A stretch of 64,000 nucleotides of DNA from Arthrobacter sp. Bi26 (GTDB lineage Bacteria; Actinomycetota; Actinomycetes; Actinomycetales; Micrococcaceae): the NCBI RefSeq assembly GCF_918697925.1, contig NZ_CAKKMF010000002.1, forward strand, positions 56,988 to 120,987. Reading direction: 5' to 3'. The stretch's first letter is position 1; each line of letters opens with the position of its first letter. Below, piece by piece: positions 49,919 through 59,583 of the stretch. A model generated the notes under the pieces. That model was given only the letters and a program-made list of their open reading frames with translations, ran no database searches and was not told the origin of the DNA. Both the position numbers and the translations under genes were made by a program.

Positions 49919-51657
49919 GCCGCCTCCTCCGCCGCGAGCTGGGAGTTCACAATCTCTTGGTACGTCTCGGACGTCTCCAGCAGCTCCTCATGCGAACCGT
50001 GCGCGACGATCCTGCCGCGGTCCAGCACCAGGATCTGGTCCGCGTCCACAATGCTCGAGACCCGCTGGGCGATGATCACCAGCGTGGCCCCGGCAGTGTG
50101 CTGCTTGAGCGCCTGCCGCAGCCGGGCGTCCGTGGCCGTGTCCAGCGAGGAGAACGAGTCGTCAAAAATGTAGAGCTCGGGCCGTTTCACGAGCGCCCGG
50201 GCGATCGCGAGCCGCTGCCGCTGGCCGCCGGAGACGTTGGTGCCGCCCTGTGAGATCGGCGCGTCCAGTCCGCCTTCGAGCTCCTCCACAAAGTCCTGCG
50301 CCTGCGCAATGCTCAGGGCCCGCCAGAGCTCGTCCTCGGTGGCGTCGGGTTTGCCGTAGAGCAGGTTGCTGCGCACCGTGCCGGAGAACAGGAAGGGCTT
50401 CTGCGGGACCAGTCCGATGTGCCCCCACAGCAGGTCCGGGTGGAGCTCGCGCACGTCCACACCGTCGATCCGCACCGAGCCGGACGTCGCGTCGAACAGC
50501 CGCGGCATCAGGTTCACCAGGGTGGTCTTGCCGGAACCGGTGCTGCCGATGATCGCCGTCGTCTGCCCCGCGCGGGCGGTGAAGCTCACGTCCGAGAGCA
50601 CCGGCTGCTCGGCCCCCGGGTAGGCGAACCCGACGTCGCGCATTTCCAGCTCACCGCGCGCCGCCCGCCCGGCCGCGCGCGAAACCGGACGCAACGGCGG
50701 CCGGACGCTGGACTCGGTCCCGAGCACCTCGCCGATCCGGTCCCCCGACACCGCCGCGCGCGGGATCATGATCGCCATGAACGTGGCCATCATGACGGAC
50801 ATCAGGATCTGCATGAGGTAGCTCAGGAACGCGATGAGTGTGCCCACCTGCATGGACCCGTCCTCGATCCGGAACGCGCCGAACCAGATCACGGCGGCGC
50901 TGGAGACGTTGAGCACCAGCATCACGGTGGGGAACGCGAGCGCCATGAGCCGGCCGGCGCGCAGCGCGGTGTCCGTGACGTCCTCGTTGGCGCGGGCAAA
51001 GCGTGCGGTTTCCACGTCCTCCCGGACGAAGGCCCGCACCACACGGATGCCGGTGAGCTGTTCGCGCAGCACCCGGTTGACGGTGTCGATCCGGGTCTGC
51101 ATGAGCCGGAACAGCGGCACCATCCGGATAATGATCGACCCCACCGCAATCAGGAGCACGGGCACGCTGACCGCGATCAGCCAGGACAGCTGCAGGTCCT
51201 GCCGGATGGCCATGATCACCCCGCCGATGCAGAGCATGGGTGCCGTGACCATGAGCGTTGCAGACATCAGGACCAGCTGCTGGACCTGCTGGACATCGTT
51301 GGTGGAGCGGGTGATCAGGCTGGGTGGGCCGAACCGGGTGACTTCCTGCTCGGAAAATTCGGCCACCCGGGTGAAGATTGCCCCGCGGACGTCCCGGCCC
51401 ATCGCCATCGCGGCCTTCGCCCCGAAATACACGGCCACAACCGTGCAGACGATCTGCAGCAGGGTAACCAGGAGCATGAGGCCGCCGATGCGCAGGATGT
51501 ACTCCGTGTTCCCCGTCGCCACGCCCTGATCGATGATGTCCGCATTCAGGGTGGGCAGGTACAGCGAGGCAATGGACGCCGCCAGTTGGAAGACGACGAC
51601 GGCGAACAGCAGCCGCCGCTGCGGCCGCAGGTATTCGACGAGCAGTTTCCAGAGCAT
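49915..51657 (-). CDS. ABC exporter half-transporter, subunit with degenerate ATPase site
   Basis: 580 residues: six-helix membrane domain (1-320) and nucleotide-binding domain with Walker A GSTGSGKTTLVNL near 374, canonical signature NVSGGQRQRLAIARAL near 475 and Walker B LYIFDDSFSSLDT near 500, where the catalytic Glu is Asp. With the partner's diverged signature motif this gives one consensus and one degenerate ATP site, as in heterodimeric exporters. First gene of the two-gene unit. Confidence 0.9.
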   Translation of the reverse strand: MLWKLLVEYLRPQRRLLFAVVVFQLAASIASLYLPTLNADIIDQGVATGNTEYILRIGGLMLLVTLLQIVCTVVAVYFGAKAAMAMGRDVRGAIFTRVAEFSEQEVTRFGPPSLITRSTNDVQQVQQLVLMSATLMVTAPMLCIGGVIMAIRQDLQLSWLIAVSVPVLLIAVGSIIIRMVPLFRLMQTRIDTVNRVLREQLTGIRVVRAFVREDVETARFARANEDVTDTALRAGRLMALAFPTVMLVLNVSSAAVIWFGAFRIEDGSMQVGTLIAFLSYLMQILMSVMMATFMAIMIPRAAVSGDRIGEVLGTESSVRPPLRPVSRAAGRAARGELEMRDVGFAYPGAEQPVLSDVSFTARAGQTTAIIGSTGSGKTTLVNLMPRLFDATSGSVRIDGVDVRELHPDLLWGHIGLVPQKPFLFSGTVRSNLLYGKPDATEDELWRALSIAQAQDFVEELEGGLDAPISQGGTNVSGGQRQRLAIARALVKRPELYIFDDSFSSLDTATDARLRQALKQHTAGATLVIIAQRVSSIVDADQILVLDRGRIVAHGSHEELLETSETYQEIVNSQLAAEEAA

Positions 51658-51829
51658 CTGGTCTCCACTTCACGCGTCACGGGCACTTGTGTGGGTCAGT
51701 CTACGTCCGGCCGCCCGGAGATAGCTGGGTTCTTCTCAGGGCGAAGCGGGGCGCTGGCCTCGGGTGATGTTTTGCCTGCGGTTATGTTTTTGCTTGCCGG
51801 GCCGGTGGCCCGGGTGTAGCTTGAGGCGG

Positions 51830-52210
51830 ATGCTGAGCATTGGCTCGATCGTGATCCGGGTGGACAACCTGGAACGCCAGATGAGTTTCTGGCAGGCTGC
51901 CCTGGGCTATGAGCCGCGGTACGCGCCCGACGGCGACTTTGTGATCCTGCAGCCGCCCGGCGGCGTGGGCACGTGCATCTCCCTGGACCGGGTCCCCGCG
52001 GCCGTCCAGGTCCCCCCGCGCCTGCATCTGGACCTGTATACGGACACCCAGGACGCGGAGGTGCAGCGCCTCCTGGCCCTGGGCGCCACCCGGATCGAAT
52101 GGAGCCAGCGGCCGGCCGACGCCGACTACGTGATACTTGCCGATCCGGAAGGCAACAGGTTCTGCGTGGTGGACACCGCCGGGACGGGCACTTCACCCGC
52201 GACCCCCTAG
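51830..52210 (+). CDS. VOC family (glyoxalase-fold) protein
   Basis: 126 residues from ATG 51830 with GAGGCGG upstream; the frame is open 22 codons further without homology. Seen: IGSIVIRVDNLERQMSFWQAALGYEP (4-29, read in parts), a beta-alpha-beta-beta-beta repeat, and DADYVILADPEGNRFCVVD near 100-118. One VOC domain, so it would act as a dimer. May bind or detoxify small molecules; no substrate evidence. Followed 43 bases later by a related two-domain VOC gene. Confidence 0.85.
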   Translation: MLSIGSIVIRVDNLERQMSFWQAALGYEPRYAPDGDFVILQPPGGVGTCISLDRVPAAVQVPPRLHLDLYTDTQDAEVQRLLALGATRIEWSQRPADADYVILADPEGNRFCVVDTAGTGTSPATP

Positions 52211-52253
52211 AGTGCCTCCCATATCGGGCATTGCCTGTATAGGATCGGGCGGT

Positions 52254-52991
52254 ATGGCGCTGCGACTTGTTCAGGTGAATTTCAAGGCTCGCGATGACTC
52301 GGCACTCGGCCGGTTTTGGGCGGAGGCGCTCGGCTGGGGTGTATCCAGCGAGGGACCCGGTGTAACCAATGTTGAACCCGTGGGCTTTGACTGGCCGGAC
52401 CCGGCCGCCGTCTGCGTCGACGTCGTCACCGTCCCGGACCCCGAGACGGTGAGATACCGCGCGCACCTCGATCTCGCCACCACCTCTGCGGCCCATCAGG
52501 CGGAACTGGTGACGCACCTGTTGGAGCTCGGTGCGACGCCTGCCGACGTGGGCCAGGGTGATGTGCCGTGGACGGTTCTGGCCGACCCTGAGGGCAACGT
52601 GTTCCGAGTGTTGGAGCCTCGATCGATTTACCGGGACACCGGGCCGATCGCCGCGGTGGTGGTCCGCTGTGCGGAACCGCGGGCCATGGCCCGGTTCTGG
52701 GGCGGGGCGATGGACTGGACCCTGCACGAGGTGACCGACGATCATGCGAGGCTGCGTTCGGCCAAGGGTGTCGGGCCGTATCTGGAGTTCCTGCGCACGC
52801 CCGCCGGGAAGACCGTGTATGGCCGTGTCCATCTCGACCTGATGCCGTACCCCGGTGATGATCAAGCGGCAGAGGTGGCCCGGCTGCGGGCTCTGGGCGC
52901 CACTGACGCCGACGTCGGCCAGGGCGATGTGCCATGGGTGTGCCTCGCCGACTCAGAGGGCAACGAGTTCTGCGTCCTCGCCCCGCGGTGA
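52254..52991 (+). CDS. Two-domain VOC family protein
   Basis: 245 residues from ATG 52254. Two tandem VOC modules: residues 1-122 (LVQVNFKARDDSALGRFWAEALGW ... GDVPWTVLADPEGNVFRVLEP) and 128-245 (AVVVRCAEPRAMARFWGGAMDW ... GDVPWVCLADSEGNEFCVLAP). The near-identical GDVPW-x-x-LAD-x-EGN ends show internal duplication. The glyoxalase_6-type VOC arrangement is common in actinobacteria; function not assigned. Confidence 0.85.
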   Translation: MALRLVQVNFKARDDSALGRFWAEALGWGVSSEGPGVTNVEPVGFDWPDPAAVCVDVVTVPDPETVRYRAHLDLATTSAAHQAELVTHLLELGATPADVGQGDVPWTVLADPEGNVFRVLEPRSIYRDTGPIAAVVVRCAEPRAMARFWGGAMDWTLHEVTDDHARLRSAKGVGPYLEFLRTPAGKTVYGRVHLDLMPYPGDDQAAEVARLRALGATDADVGQGDVPWVCLADSEGNEFCVLAPR

Positions 52992-53009
52992 CGCGGAGCC
53001 TGGTTCCTG

Positions 53010-53082
53010 CACGAGTCCAGGCGGTGCAGACGCGGAGGATGTAGACGGCGGGGTAGGTGATGGCGAGCTTGTCGCAGCGCCC
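53010..53082 (-). mobile_element. Degenerate remnant of an IS5-type transposase 3' end
   Basis: On the minus strand the frame reads CDKLAITYPAVYILRVCTAW, a decayed version of the KLALTYRAGVVLYAVVIW end of the IS5-family transposase at 43393. No inverted repeat is recognisable. It lies in the 240-base gap between the VOC gene and the stress-protein gene. Confidence 0.6.
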
Positions 53083-53182
53083 TGGACCGCGTTCACGCGC
53101 CCGTCCACCGGGCCGGGCAGTTGACCCGGCCCGGCCTCCGCCCCGACCACTCGCGACCTGAGTGAACCGGGGTGGACTCGCG

Positions 53183-53197
53183 ATGACCTTCGACCCT
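53183..53197. promoter_or_regulatory. DosR/DevR-box-like site before the universal stress gene
   Basis: ATGACCTTCGACCCT, 12 of 15 matches to GGGACCTTCGGCCCT, the actinobacterial hypoxia/dormancy box. It is centred about 42 bases before the start codon, a usual activator position. Confidence 0.5.
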
Positions 53198-53231
53198 AGA
53201 CCCGCACGGATACCGGGTCCACGGTGTTTCC

Positions 53232-53684
53232 ATGGAATCCACGGAACGCATCGTTGTCGGTATCGACGGCTCTGAATACTCGCCGGCGCCCTTGCGGCTT
53301 GCCGGGCGCTTTGCCGCGGCGTTGGGCGCACCCCTTGAGGTCATAACCTGCGTTGGTCTGTCCGATTATTACCTCCCGGCCCATCTCTCGCGTGTCAGTG
53401 ATGAAGTGGCTACTCAGCTGGAAGAGGTCGCTGCACGCCTGGTGGATCAGGCCATTGACACCGCATTCGGTCAGGATCGTCCACCAAGGCTCTCCACGAC
53501 GGTGAAGTTTGGAACACCAGCGAAGGTTTTGGTCGAGGAGAGCAAGGATGCGCAACTCCTGATCGTGGGCCGCCGGGGCCACGGCGGCTTCTTAAACCAG
53601 GTCATCGGCTCCGTGAGTAGCGCCTGTGCCGCGCACGCCTTTTGCCCGGTCGTTGTCGTAGGCCAAGAGTCCGGAGAGCGCTGA
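53232..53684 (+). CDS. Universal stress protein (UspA family)
   Basis: 150 residues, one Usp domain. Seen: IVVGIDGSEYSPAPLRLAGRFA at the N-terminus (ATP-binding Asp) and GRRGHGGFLNQVIGSVSSACAAHA near 112-135, the G-2x-G-9x-G-S nucleotide-binding motif, so ATP binding is expected. Convergent with the PEP synthase gene (18 bases). It is the first of several genes here that mirror the mycobacterial dormancy regulon, with a DosR-box-like site just upstream. Role: stress adaptation under low oxygen or starvation, by family analogy. Confidence 0.9.
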   Translation: MESTERIVVGIDGSEYSPAPLRLAGRFAAALGAPLEVITCVGLSDYYLPAHLSRVSDEVATQLEEVAARLVDQAIDTAFGQDRPPRLSTTVKFGTPAKVLVEESKDAQLLIVGRRGHGGFLNQVIGSVSSACAAHAFCPVVVVGQESGER

Positions 53685-53702
53685 ACTGGGGCGACCGTCC
53701 GG

Positions 53703-56084
53703 TTACGTCTGGGATTCTGCTTGGGCAACGATGTGAAGTGTGTGCAGGAAGCTATCGGGATTGAGGGACAGTGAGTCTATGCCTTCGCGAACGAGGAAGG
53801 CTGCAAAATCGGGGTGGTCGCTGGGACCTTGCCCGCAGATACCGATCTTGATGCCGGCCGCATGAGCTTTTCGGATTACGTCACTGATCATTGAGGTGAC
53901 CGCTTCGTTGCGTTCGTCGAAGAGCCCGGCCAGGTCCTCCGCGTCCCGGTCAACACCCAGGATGAGTTGAGTCAGATCGTTGGAACCGATGGAGAACCCG
54001 TCGAACCGCCGGGCGAAGTCCTCGGCCAGAATGACGTTGGAGGGGATCTCGCACATCATGTAGATTTGCAGGCCGTTGTCTCCCCGCCTTAGACCATTGG
54101 CTGCCATGGTCTGCAGAACGAGGTCCGCTTCAGCGGGTGTGCGGCAGAACGGCACCATGATAATCACGTTGGTGAAGCCAATAGTTTCCCGCACGCGTTT
54201 CAGGGCCTTACATTCCAGCGAGAAGCCGTCTTTGTAGCGGTCATGGTAGTAGCGGGAGGCGCCCCGGAAGCCTAGCATCGGGTTTTCCTCCGGCCGTTCG
54301 AAGTACTCGCCGCCGATCAGGTGGGCGTACTCGTTGGACTTAAAATCACTCAACCGGACAATCACCGGCCCTGGATAGTAGGCAGCGGCTATCTTCGCGA
54401 TGCCGAGAGCCAAAGTCTCCACGAAATACTCCTGCGGATTGCTGTGGTCTTTGGTGATTTCCTGGATCTGCCGGGTCACCTCGGGGTCCCGCACGCGCTC
54501 GGGGTGGACGAGGGCCATTGGGTGAATCCTGATCAGGCTGGCGATGATGAATTCCATACGTGCCAGGCCCACACCTTCTGCCGGCAGACGCCACCAACGG
54601 AAAGCTGCCGCCGGGCTGGCGACGTTGACCATCATGGAGGTCCTCGTCCGGGGCACGTCCCCCAGGTCGACGTCGACAGAATCAAATGCCAGGGCGCCCT
54701 CGTAGACGCGCCCTTCGTTACCCTCGGCGCAGGAAAGAGTCACTGTCTGACCCTCCGTGAGGACCGCCGTTGCCTTGCCGGTGCCGACAACGGCCGGCAC
54801 CCCCAGTTCCCTGCTCACAATTGCGGCATGACTGGTCGGGCCGCCGTGATCGGTGATGATGCCGGCAGCCCGCTTCATCACCGGCACCCAGTCGGGGTCG
54901 GTCATCTCCGTGACGAGCAGGGCTCCGTCACGGAAGTTCTCGATGTCCGCCGGATTCCGGATCACACAAACCTCACCGCGCGTAATCGAATCGCCGACGG
55001 CCGACCCCGTCAGGAGTATGTTGCCCTGCTGCAGAAGACGGTGAACCGTAAACCGGGTGCCGCTCTTTCGCGCCTGCACAGTTTCGGGGCGTGCCTGGAC
55101 CATATAGATTTCCCCCGTTAAGCCGTCCTTGGCCCATTCCATATCCATCGGACAGGCGTAGTGGTTTTCGACGAGCAGTGCCCAGCGCGCAAGCAAGACG
55201 ATCTCGGCGTCGGCGAGGACGAACGCCTGCCTTTCCTCCTCGGACGTATCGACAATCCGCGTGCGGCCGTTCGCATTCTGCCCGTACACCGATTTCTGTG
55301 CCTTGGTTCCGAGGATTTTTTCAATAATCGGGACAATGGCCGGTTCGGCGAGAAGGGGCTTGAAGACCACGTATTTGTCGGGGTCGACGCTTCCCTGGAC
55401 CACGGTTTCGCCCAGGCCCCACGCCGCGCTGATCACGGCCGCCCGCGGAAAGCCGGACTCCGTGTCGATGGAGAACATGACTCCCGAGGCACCCACGTCA
55501 GATCGCACCATCAGTTGCACGCCAATGGACAGGGCCACGCTCAAGTGATCGAAATTCTTCAGTTCCCGATAACTGATGGCTCTGTCGGTGAACAGCGACG
55601 CGTAACAGCGGCGACACGCGTCGAGCAGTTCCGCCTCCCCCGCAACGTTGAGGAAGCTCTCCTGTTGGCCCGCGAAACTGGCGTCCGGCAAGTCTTCTGC
55701 CGTGGCACTACTACGAACGGCCACGGCTGGATCATCGAGTCCGGACCGTTTAGCCAGTGACCGGTAATGGTTCACGATCGCTTCGGCAATGTCGTCCGGG
55801 AATGAGCTGTTGAGGACCAAGGACCTGAGCGCCTCCCCTGTGTCGCGGAGCGATGCTTCACCGGCGCGAAACAGCTGGAGTCTTTGGTGAAGCGCCGAAT
55901 CGATGCCATTCGCCTCCACGAACGCCCGGTACGCGGCGGCCGTTGTAGCAAAACCGGCAGGGACGCGCACGCCGCTGGTCATGAGTGACCGGGTCATCTC
56001 GCCCAGTGACGCGTTCTTCCCGCCGACTTCCGGAACGTCACCCATGCCGACGTCCTCAAACCAGACCACATGCCGTTCCAACAT
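53703..56084 (-). CDS. ppsA: Phosphoenolpyruvate synthase
   Basis: 793 residues from ATG 56084 (MLERHVVWFEDV); an in-frame ATG at 56141 would add 19 residues. Converts pyruvate, ATP and water to PEP, AMP and phosphate for gluconeogenesis. Domains: ATP-grasp N-terminus (GGKNASLGEM near 21, AVRSSATAEDLPDASFAGQQESFLNV near 120), swivelling phospho-His domain with GGPTSHAAIVSRELG (His near 417) and PEP-binding TIM barrel ending GICGQGPSDHPDF (catalytic Cys near 754). Standard length. Location beside Usp, PNPOx, CtpF-like ATPase and GH65 genes fits dormancy metabolism. Confidence 0.92.
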   Translation of the reverse strand: MLERHVVWFEDVGMGDVPEVGGKNASLGEMTRSLMTSGVRVPAGFATTAAAYRAFVEANGIDSALHQRLQLFRAGEASLRDTGEALRSLVLNSSFPDDIAEAIVNHYRSLAKRSGLDDPAVAVRSSATAEDLPDASFAGQQESFLNVAGEAELLDACRRCYASLFTDRAISYRELKNFDHLSVALSIGVQLMVRSDVGASGVMFSIDTESGFPRAAVISAAWGLGETVVQGSVDPDKYVVFKPLLAEPAIVPIIEKILGTKAQKSVYGQNANGRTRIVDTSEEERQAFVLADAEIVLLARWALLVENHYACPMDMEWAKDGLTGEIYMVQARPETVQARKSGTRFTVHRLLQQGNILLTGSAVGDSITRGEVCVIRNPADIENFRDGALLVTEMTDPDWVPVMKRAAGIITDHGGPTSHAAIVSRELGVPAVVGTGKATAVLTEGQTVTLSCAEGNEGRVYEGALAFDSVDVDLGDVPRTRTSMMVNVASPAAAFRWWRLPAEGVGLARMEFIIASLIRIHPMALVHPERVRDPEVTRQIQEITKDHSNPQEYFVETLALGIAKIAAAYYPGPVIVRLSDFKSNEYAHLIGGEYFERPEENPMLGFRGASRYYHDRYKDGFSLECKALKRVRETIGFTNVIIMVPFCRTPAEADLVLQTMAANGLRRGDNGLQIYMMCEIPSNVILAEDFARRFDGFSIGSNDLTQLILGVDRDAEDLAGLFDERNEAVTSMISDVIRKAHAAGIKIGICGQGPSDHPDFAAFLVREGIDSLSLNPDSFLHTLHIVAQAESQT

Positions 56085-56282
56085 TTGAAAGTTCCGCCCA
56101 TCATGGTTCTTGCCAGCAAGCGTTGCCCGGGCGCCCGGCATTCAGCAACCCCTCGCCCGTGCAACCATCGTTCGCCTCCCTCCGGGATGAACCTAGAGCC
56201 CAATGACCTTGGTGCGGTGAATCGGCGTATCGAGTCCGGATAGGGATCAAGCTTGGCCGCCTGCCGGCGCTGCTGGCTTCGA

Positions 56283-56297
56283 GGGTCCTTGGGCCCT
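56283..56297. promoter_or_regulatory. DosR/DevR-box-like site between ppsA and the PNPOx-fold gene
   Basis: GGGTCCTTGGGCCCT, 13 of 15 matches to GGGACCTTCGGCCCT, centred 43 bases before the ATG at 56333. A weaker relative, AATGACCTTGGTGCG (56202-56216), lies nearer the ppsA start and might serve that gene. Confidence 0.55.
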
Positions 56298-56332
56298 GTT
56301 TGGCCACCGGGCGACGGCGTAAGGTCGGCGCC

Positions 56333-56803
56333 ATGTTGAACGATGCATCATTACCGGTGGCAGATGTCCTCGCAACGCAAGAGTGCTGGCGGCTGTTGGG
56401 CAGTGTTTCGGTGGGTCGCCTCGCTGTTTGGGTGAATGACCACCCGGACATTTTCCCCGTCAACTACAAAGTCGAACACGGAACTCTGGTCTTTCGTACG
56501 GGTGGGGGGACAAAACTCTCCGCTGCCCTGGCGGGAACCCCGGTTGCCATAGAAGCCGACGGCGTCGATGCGGATGCCGGCGTCGCGTGGAGCGTTGTGG
56601 TGAAGGGCCAAGCCACAGCCCTCGAAAGCACGCAAGAGGTTTTGGACACGATTGGGCCGCTCCTCTTTCCGTGGGAGACCGGAAACAAGGATCACTTCGT
56701 ACGGATTGTCCCGGGCAGCGTGAGCGGCAGGCGCTTCCAGATCGCCCGGCCGCTGACCTGGTCGGGCCCGCTGGATGATGCCACCCGCGCCGGGTTGGAA
56801 TGA
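56333..56803 (+). CDS. Pyridoxamine 5'-phosphate oxidase-fold protein
   Basis: 156 residues from ATG 56333. Split-barrel flavin-binding family (PNPOx-like 2): LATQECWRLLGSVSVGRLAVWVNDHPDIFPVNY near 12-44 (read in parts), LVFRTGGGTKLSAALAGTPVAIEAD near 50-74, a Trp-containing WSVVVKGQA near 83, and an IVPGSVSGRRF C-terminal strand. Members bind FMN, F420 or heme. Mycobacterial dormancy-regulon members Rv0080 and Rv3129 are of this type. Divergent from ppsA with a DosR-box-like site in the gap; the P-type ATPase gene follows by 134 bases. Confidence 0.85.
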   Translation: MLNDASLPVADVLATQECWRLLGSVSVGRLAVWVNDHPDIFPVNYKVEHGTLVFRTGGGTKLSAALAGTPVAIEADGVDADAGVAWSVVVKGQATALESTQEVLDTIGPLLFPWETGNKDHFVRIVPGSVSGRRFQIARPLTWSGPLDDATRAGLE

Positions 56804-56937
56804 CGGAAATCTGCACCCGGCCGGAGTAAGCCCCCGGCAGAGCCGCGTTGCCCCATGAAAGGGGGAACCATGCGTGCTTGGCGGGTAGGGGGTGCTGTCC
56901 CAGCGTTGCCTGGGGGCGCCCGCTGGCAGGACCGGTA

Positions 56938-59583
56938 ATGATCGGGAACTTGCCACATGCGACGGGCCTGTCCGCCCGGGAGGCGCAGTCCCTGCTCGCC
57001 CGGCATGGCCCCAACCGCATACCGGAAGTCGCGTCCGCCCCGGCCTGGGGCCGCTTCCTGAGGGAATTCACTCACTTCTTCGCCGCGCTTCTGTGGGTTG
57101 CCGCCGCGATGGCCTTCATCGCCGGCATGCCACAGCTCGGAGTGGCCGTCGTAGCCGTGGTCCTCATTAACGGCCTGTTTTCCTACGTGCAGGAAGAACG
57201 CGCCGAACATGCCGCCGCCAAGTTACGTGCCCTGCTGCCATCGCAGGTCCGGGTCCGCCGGGACGGCCGTTCGGTCAGCCTGGACGCAGCAGACCTCGTG
57301 CCCGGGGACGTCGTCATTCTCTCCGCAGGCGACCGCATACCGGCGGACCTTCAGTTCGGATTCACGGACAGCTGCACCGTTGATGAGTCGATGCTGACCG
57401 GGGAAAGTGATGCCGTCACCAAGCAGCCGATGGACGCCGGAATCGGAGGGACCTTCCTGACCAACGGAGAGGCCGAGGGCATCGTTACGGCAACCGGACG
57501 GCGGACCCGGCTCGCGGAAATCACCGCGCTCACCGCAACGGTTCAGCCGCCGCCAAGTCCGCTGACGATGGAGCTGAGGCGAATCGTCCGGACCATCGCC
57601 GTCGTGGCCCTGGGCGTGGGGCTGCTGTTCTTCCTGATATCTGCAGCCATAGGTGTCTCTTGGCACAGCGGATTCCTCTTCGCGATCGGAGTCTCGGTAG
57701 CCCTGATCCCCGAAGGGCTACTGCCCACGGTAACTCTGTCGTTGGCGATGGGGGCCCAGAGGATGGCCCACAGGAAGGCGCTCGTTAGGCATCTGCAGGC
57801 AGTCGAGACCCTTGGCTCGACAACTTTCATCTGCACGGACAAGACCGGCACACTGACTCAGAACCGGATGAGCGCCGTGCAGGTGTGGACGCCGGAGGGT
57901 ACCGTGACCGTGGCTGGAAAAGGGTACGAACCGATCGCCTCCGTAGCGGGCAGTGAACAGGCTATCGCCCGGGCGGGCAGGGTCAGCGCAGCTGCGGCCT
58001 TGGCATCAAGGGGAACGATCACTCTGCGCGACGGTGAGTGGTATCCGGAAGGCGACCCCATGGAGGCGGCACTGGCCGCGCTCCTGCAACGGCTGGTCAA
58101 CCCTGCCGGCTGGCCGGACCGGGAGTCTGCGATCCGGTTCGGATTCAGCCCGGGGCGGCGGCGTGAATCGGTGATCGTGGGGACCACGCTATCGATGAAG
58201 GGGGCGCCGGAAGCAGTCCTCCCCCTTTGTGTGCCAGCCGACCGCGACCGCCCGCACCTCTCCTCCGGCACCGCTGACGTGGATCAGCAAATACTGCGGA
58301 TGGCCAGCCAGGGGCTGCGTCTGCTGGCCGTTGCCGAGCGCTCCCTGACGCCAGCCGAGCTCAATGAGCTGGCGGAGGGCTCCCTGACAGCTGATTCGGT
58401 GGAGTCCGGGCTGACACTTCTGGGTCTCATCGGGCTTCATGATCCACCCCGACCCGCTGTCGCGCAGGCCCTGCGAACAGCCCGGGAAGCTGGCGTCAAG
58501 GTTGCCATGGTCACAGGGGACCACCCGACGACGGCGGCGGCAATCGCCCGTGAGGTCGGCTTGATGCTGGGCGATGAGCGGGTGTTGGAAGGCGCTGAAC
58601 TGCCCGAGGACCAAGAGGTCCTCGGCGCGATGCTGGATCATGATGGCGTCGTCATCAGCCGGGTGTCCCCTGAACAGAAACTGCGGGTCGCCAGGGCGTT
58701 GCAGGGACGCGGGCATGTTGTGGCGATGACCGGGGACGGGGTGAACGATGGGCCAGCGCTGCAGGAAGCGGACGTGGGCATCGCCATGGGAGTTGCCGGC
58801 ACCGACGTGGCAAGGGAAGCGGCAGACCTGGTCCTGCTGGACGATGACTTCGCCACAATAGTGGCCGCCATCGAGCAGGGTCGCGCCACGTATGCCAATA
58901 TCCGCCGGTTCCTCACCTACCACCTAACCGACAACGTGGCTGAGCTGACACCGTTCGTGATCTGGGCCTTCTCAGGGGGCGCCTTTCCGCTTGCCCTTGG
59001 CGTGCTGCAGATCCTGTTCCTGGACATCGGCACAGACTTGCTGCCGGCGCTGGCGCTGGGAGCGGAACCACCGAGCAAAGGCCTCATGAAGCGTCCGCCC
59101 GAGCGCCGTCACCTGATGGACAGAGACTTACTGGTCCGCGTCTTCGCCCTGCTCGGGCCCGTCGAGGCGCTCGTGGAGATGATGGCTTTTGTCGTCGTGC
59201 TGAGGGAAGGCGGATGGAGCTTTGGCGGTGCGCCTCCTTCCGCTAGCGTGCTGCTTTCGGCTTCCGGTGCAGCCTTCGCCGCCGTGGTGCTGGGGCAGAT
59301 GGCAAACGCCTACGCCTGCCGCAGCTCCACCCGGCCGCCGTGGCAGTTGGGCTGGTTCACTAACCGCCTGCTTCTGTGGTCCGTCCTGTTTGAACTCGCG
59401 GCGTTGGGAGTTTTTCTCGGCGTGGAACCGGTCGCAGCATTGCTGGGCCAGGCCCCTCCGCCCCCGCAGGGATGGGCAATGGCATTGCTTGCCGTCCCGG
59501 CGGTGCTGGCCGCCGACTACCTGTACAAGAGGCTGCGTCACGGGAATCACTTAGCGCGGAGGTCCAAGATGGAAGCTGTGTGA
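56938..59583 (+). CDS. Cation-transporting P-type ATPase (CtpF-like, P2 type)
   Basis: 881 residues from ATG 56938; an in-frame TTG at 56848 gives 911. Seen in order: N-terminal GLSAREAQSLLARHGPN, TGESDAVTKQP (actuator), membrane PEGLLPTV, phosphorylation site DKTGTLTQN, KGAPEAVLP (nucleotide binding), TGDHPTTAAAIAREVG and MTGDGVNDGPAL (hinge), with about ten membrane segments. The PEGLLPTVTLS membrane motif is typical of Ca2+/Na+,K+-type pumps, not of heavy-metal pumps; no heavy-metal-binding N-terminal domain. M. tuberculosis CtpF (Rv1997) is the dormancy-regulon homologue. Ends overlapping the convergent GH65 gene by 33 bases. Confidence 0.9.
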   Translation: MIGNLPHATGLSAREAQSLLARHGPNRIPEVASAPAWGRFLREFTHFFAALLWVAAAMAFIAGMPQLGVAVVAVVLINGLFSYVQEERAEHAAAKLRALLPSQVRVRRDGRSVSLDAADLVPGDVVILSAGDRIPADLQFGFTDSCTVDESMLTGESDAVTKQPMDAGIGGTFLTNGEAEGIVTATGRRTRLAEITALTATVQPPPSPLTMELRRIVRTIAVVALGVGLLFFLISAAIGVSWHSGFLFAIGVSVALIPEGLLPTVTLSLAMGAQRMAHRKALVRHLQAVETLGSTTFICTDKTGTLTQNRMSAVQVWTPEGTVTVAGKGYEPIASVAGSEQAIARAGRVSAAAALASRGTITLRDGEWYPEGDPMEAALAALLQRLVNPAGWPDRESAIRFGFSPGRRRESVIVGTTLSMKGAPEAVLPLCVPADRDRPHLSSGTADVDQQILRMASQGLRLLAVAERSLTPAELNELAEGSLTADSVESGLTLLGLIGLHDPPRPAVAQALRTAREAGVKVAMVTGDHPTTAAAIAREVGLMLGDERVLEGAELPEDQEVLGAMLDHDGVVISRVSPEQKLRVARALQGRGHVVAMTGDGVNDGPALQEADVGIAMGVAGTDVAREAADLVLLDDDFATIVAAIEQGRATYANIRRFLTYHLTDNVAELTPFVIWAFSGGAFPLALGVLQILFLDIGTDLLPALALGAEPPSKGLMKRPPERRHLMDRDLLVRVFALLGPVEALVEMMAFVVVLREGGWSFGGAPPSASVLLSASGAAFAAVVLGQMANAYACRSSTRPPWQLGWFTNRLLLWSVLFELAALGVFLGVEPVAALLGQAPPPPQGWAMALLAVPAVLAADYLYKRLRHGNHLARRSKMEAV

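Noticed and set aside
48521..51819. Two long plus-strand frames (550 and 466 codons)
   Set aside because: Antisense to the two ABC exporter genes, which have complete Walker and signature motifs.
52426..53331. 301-codon minus-strand frame
   Set aside because: Mostly antisense to the two-domain VOC gene; only a short piece near 53010-53082 is an IS transposase relic.
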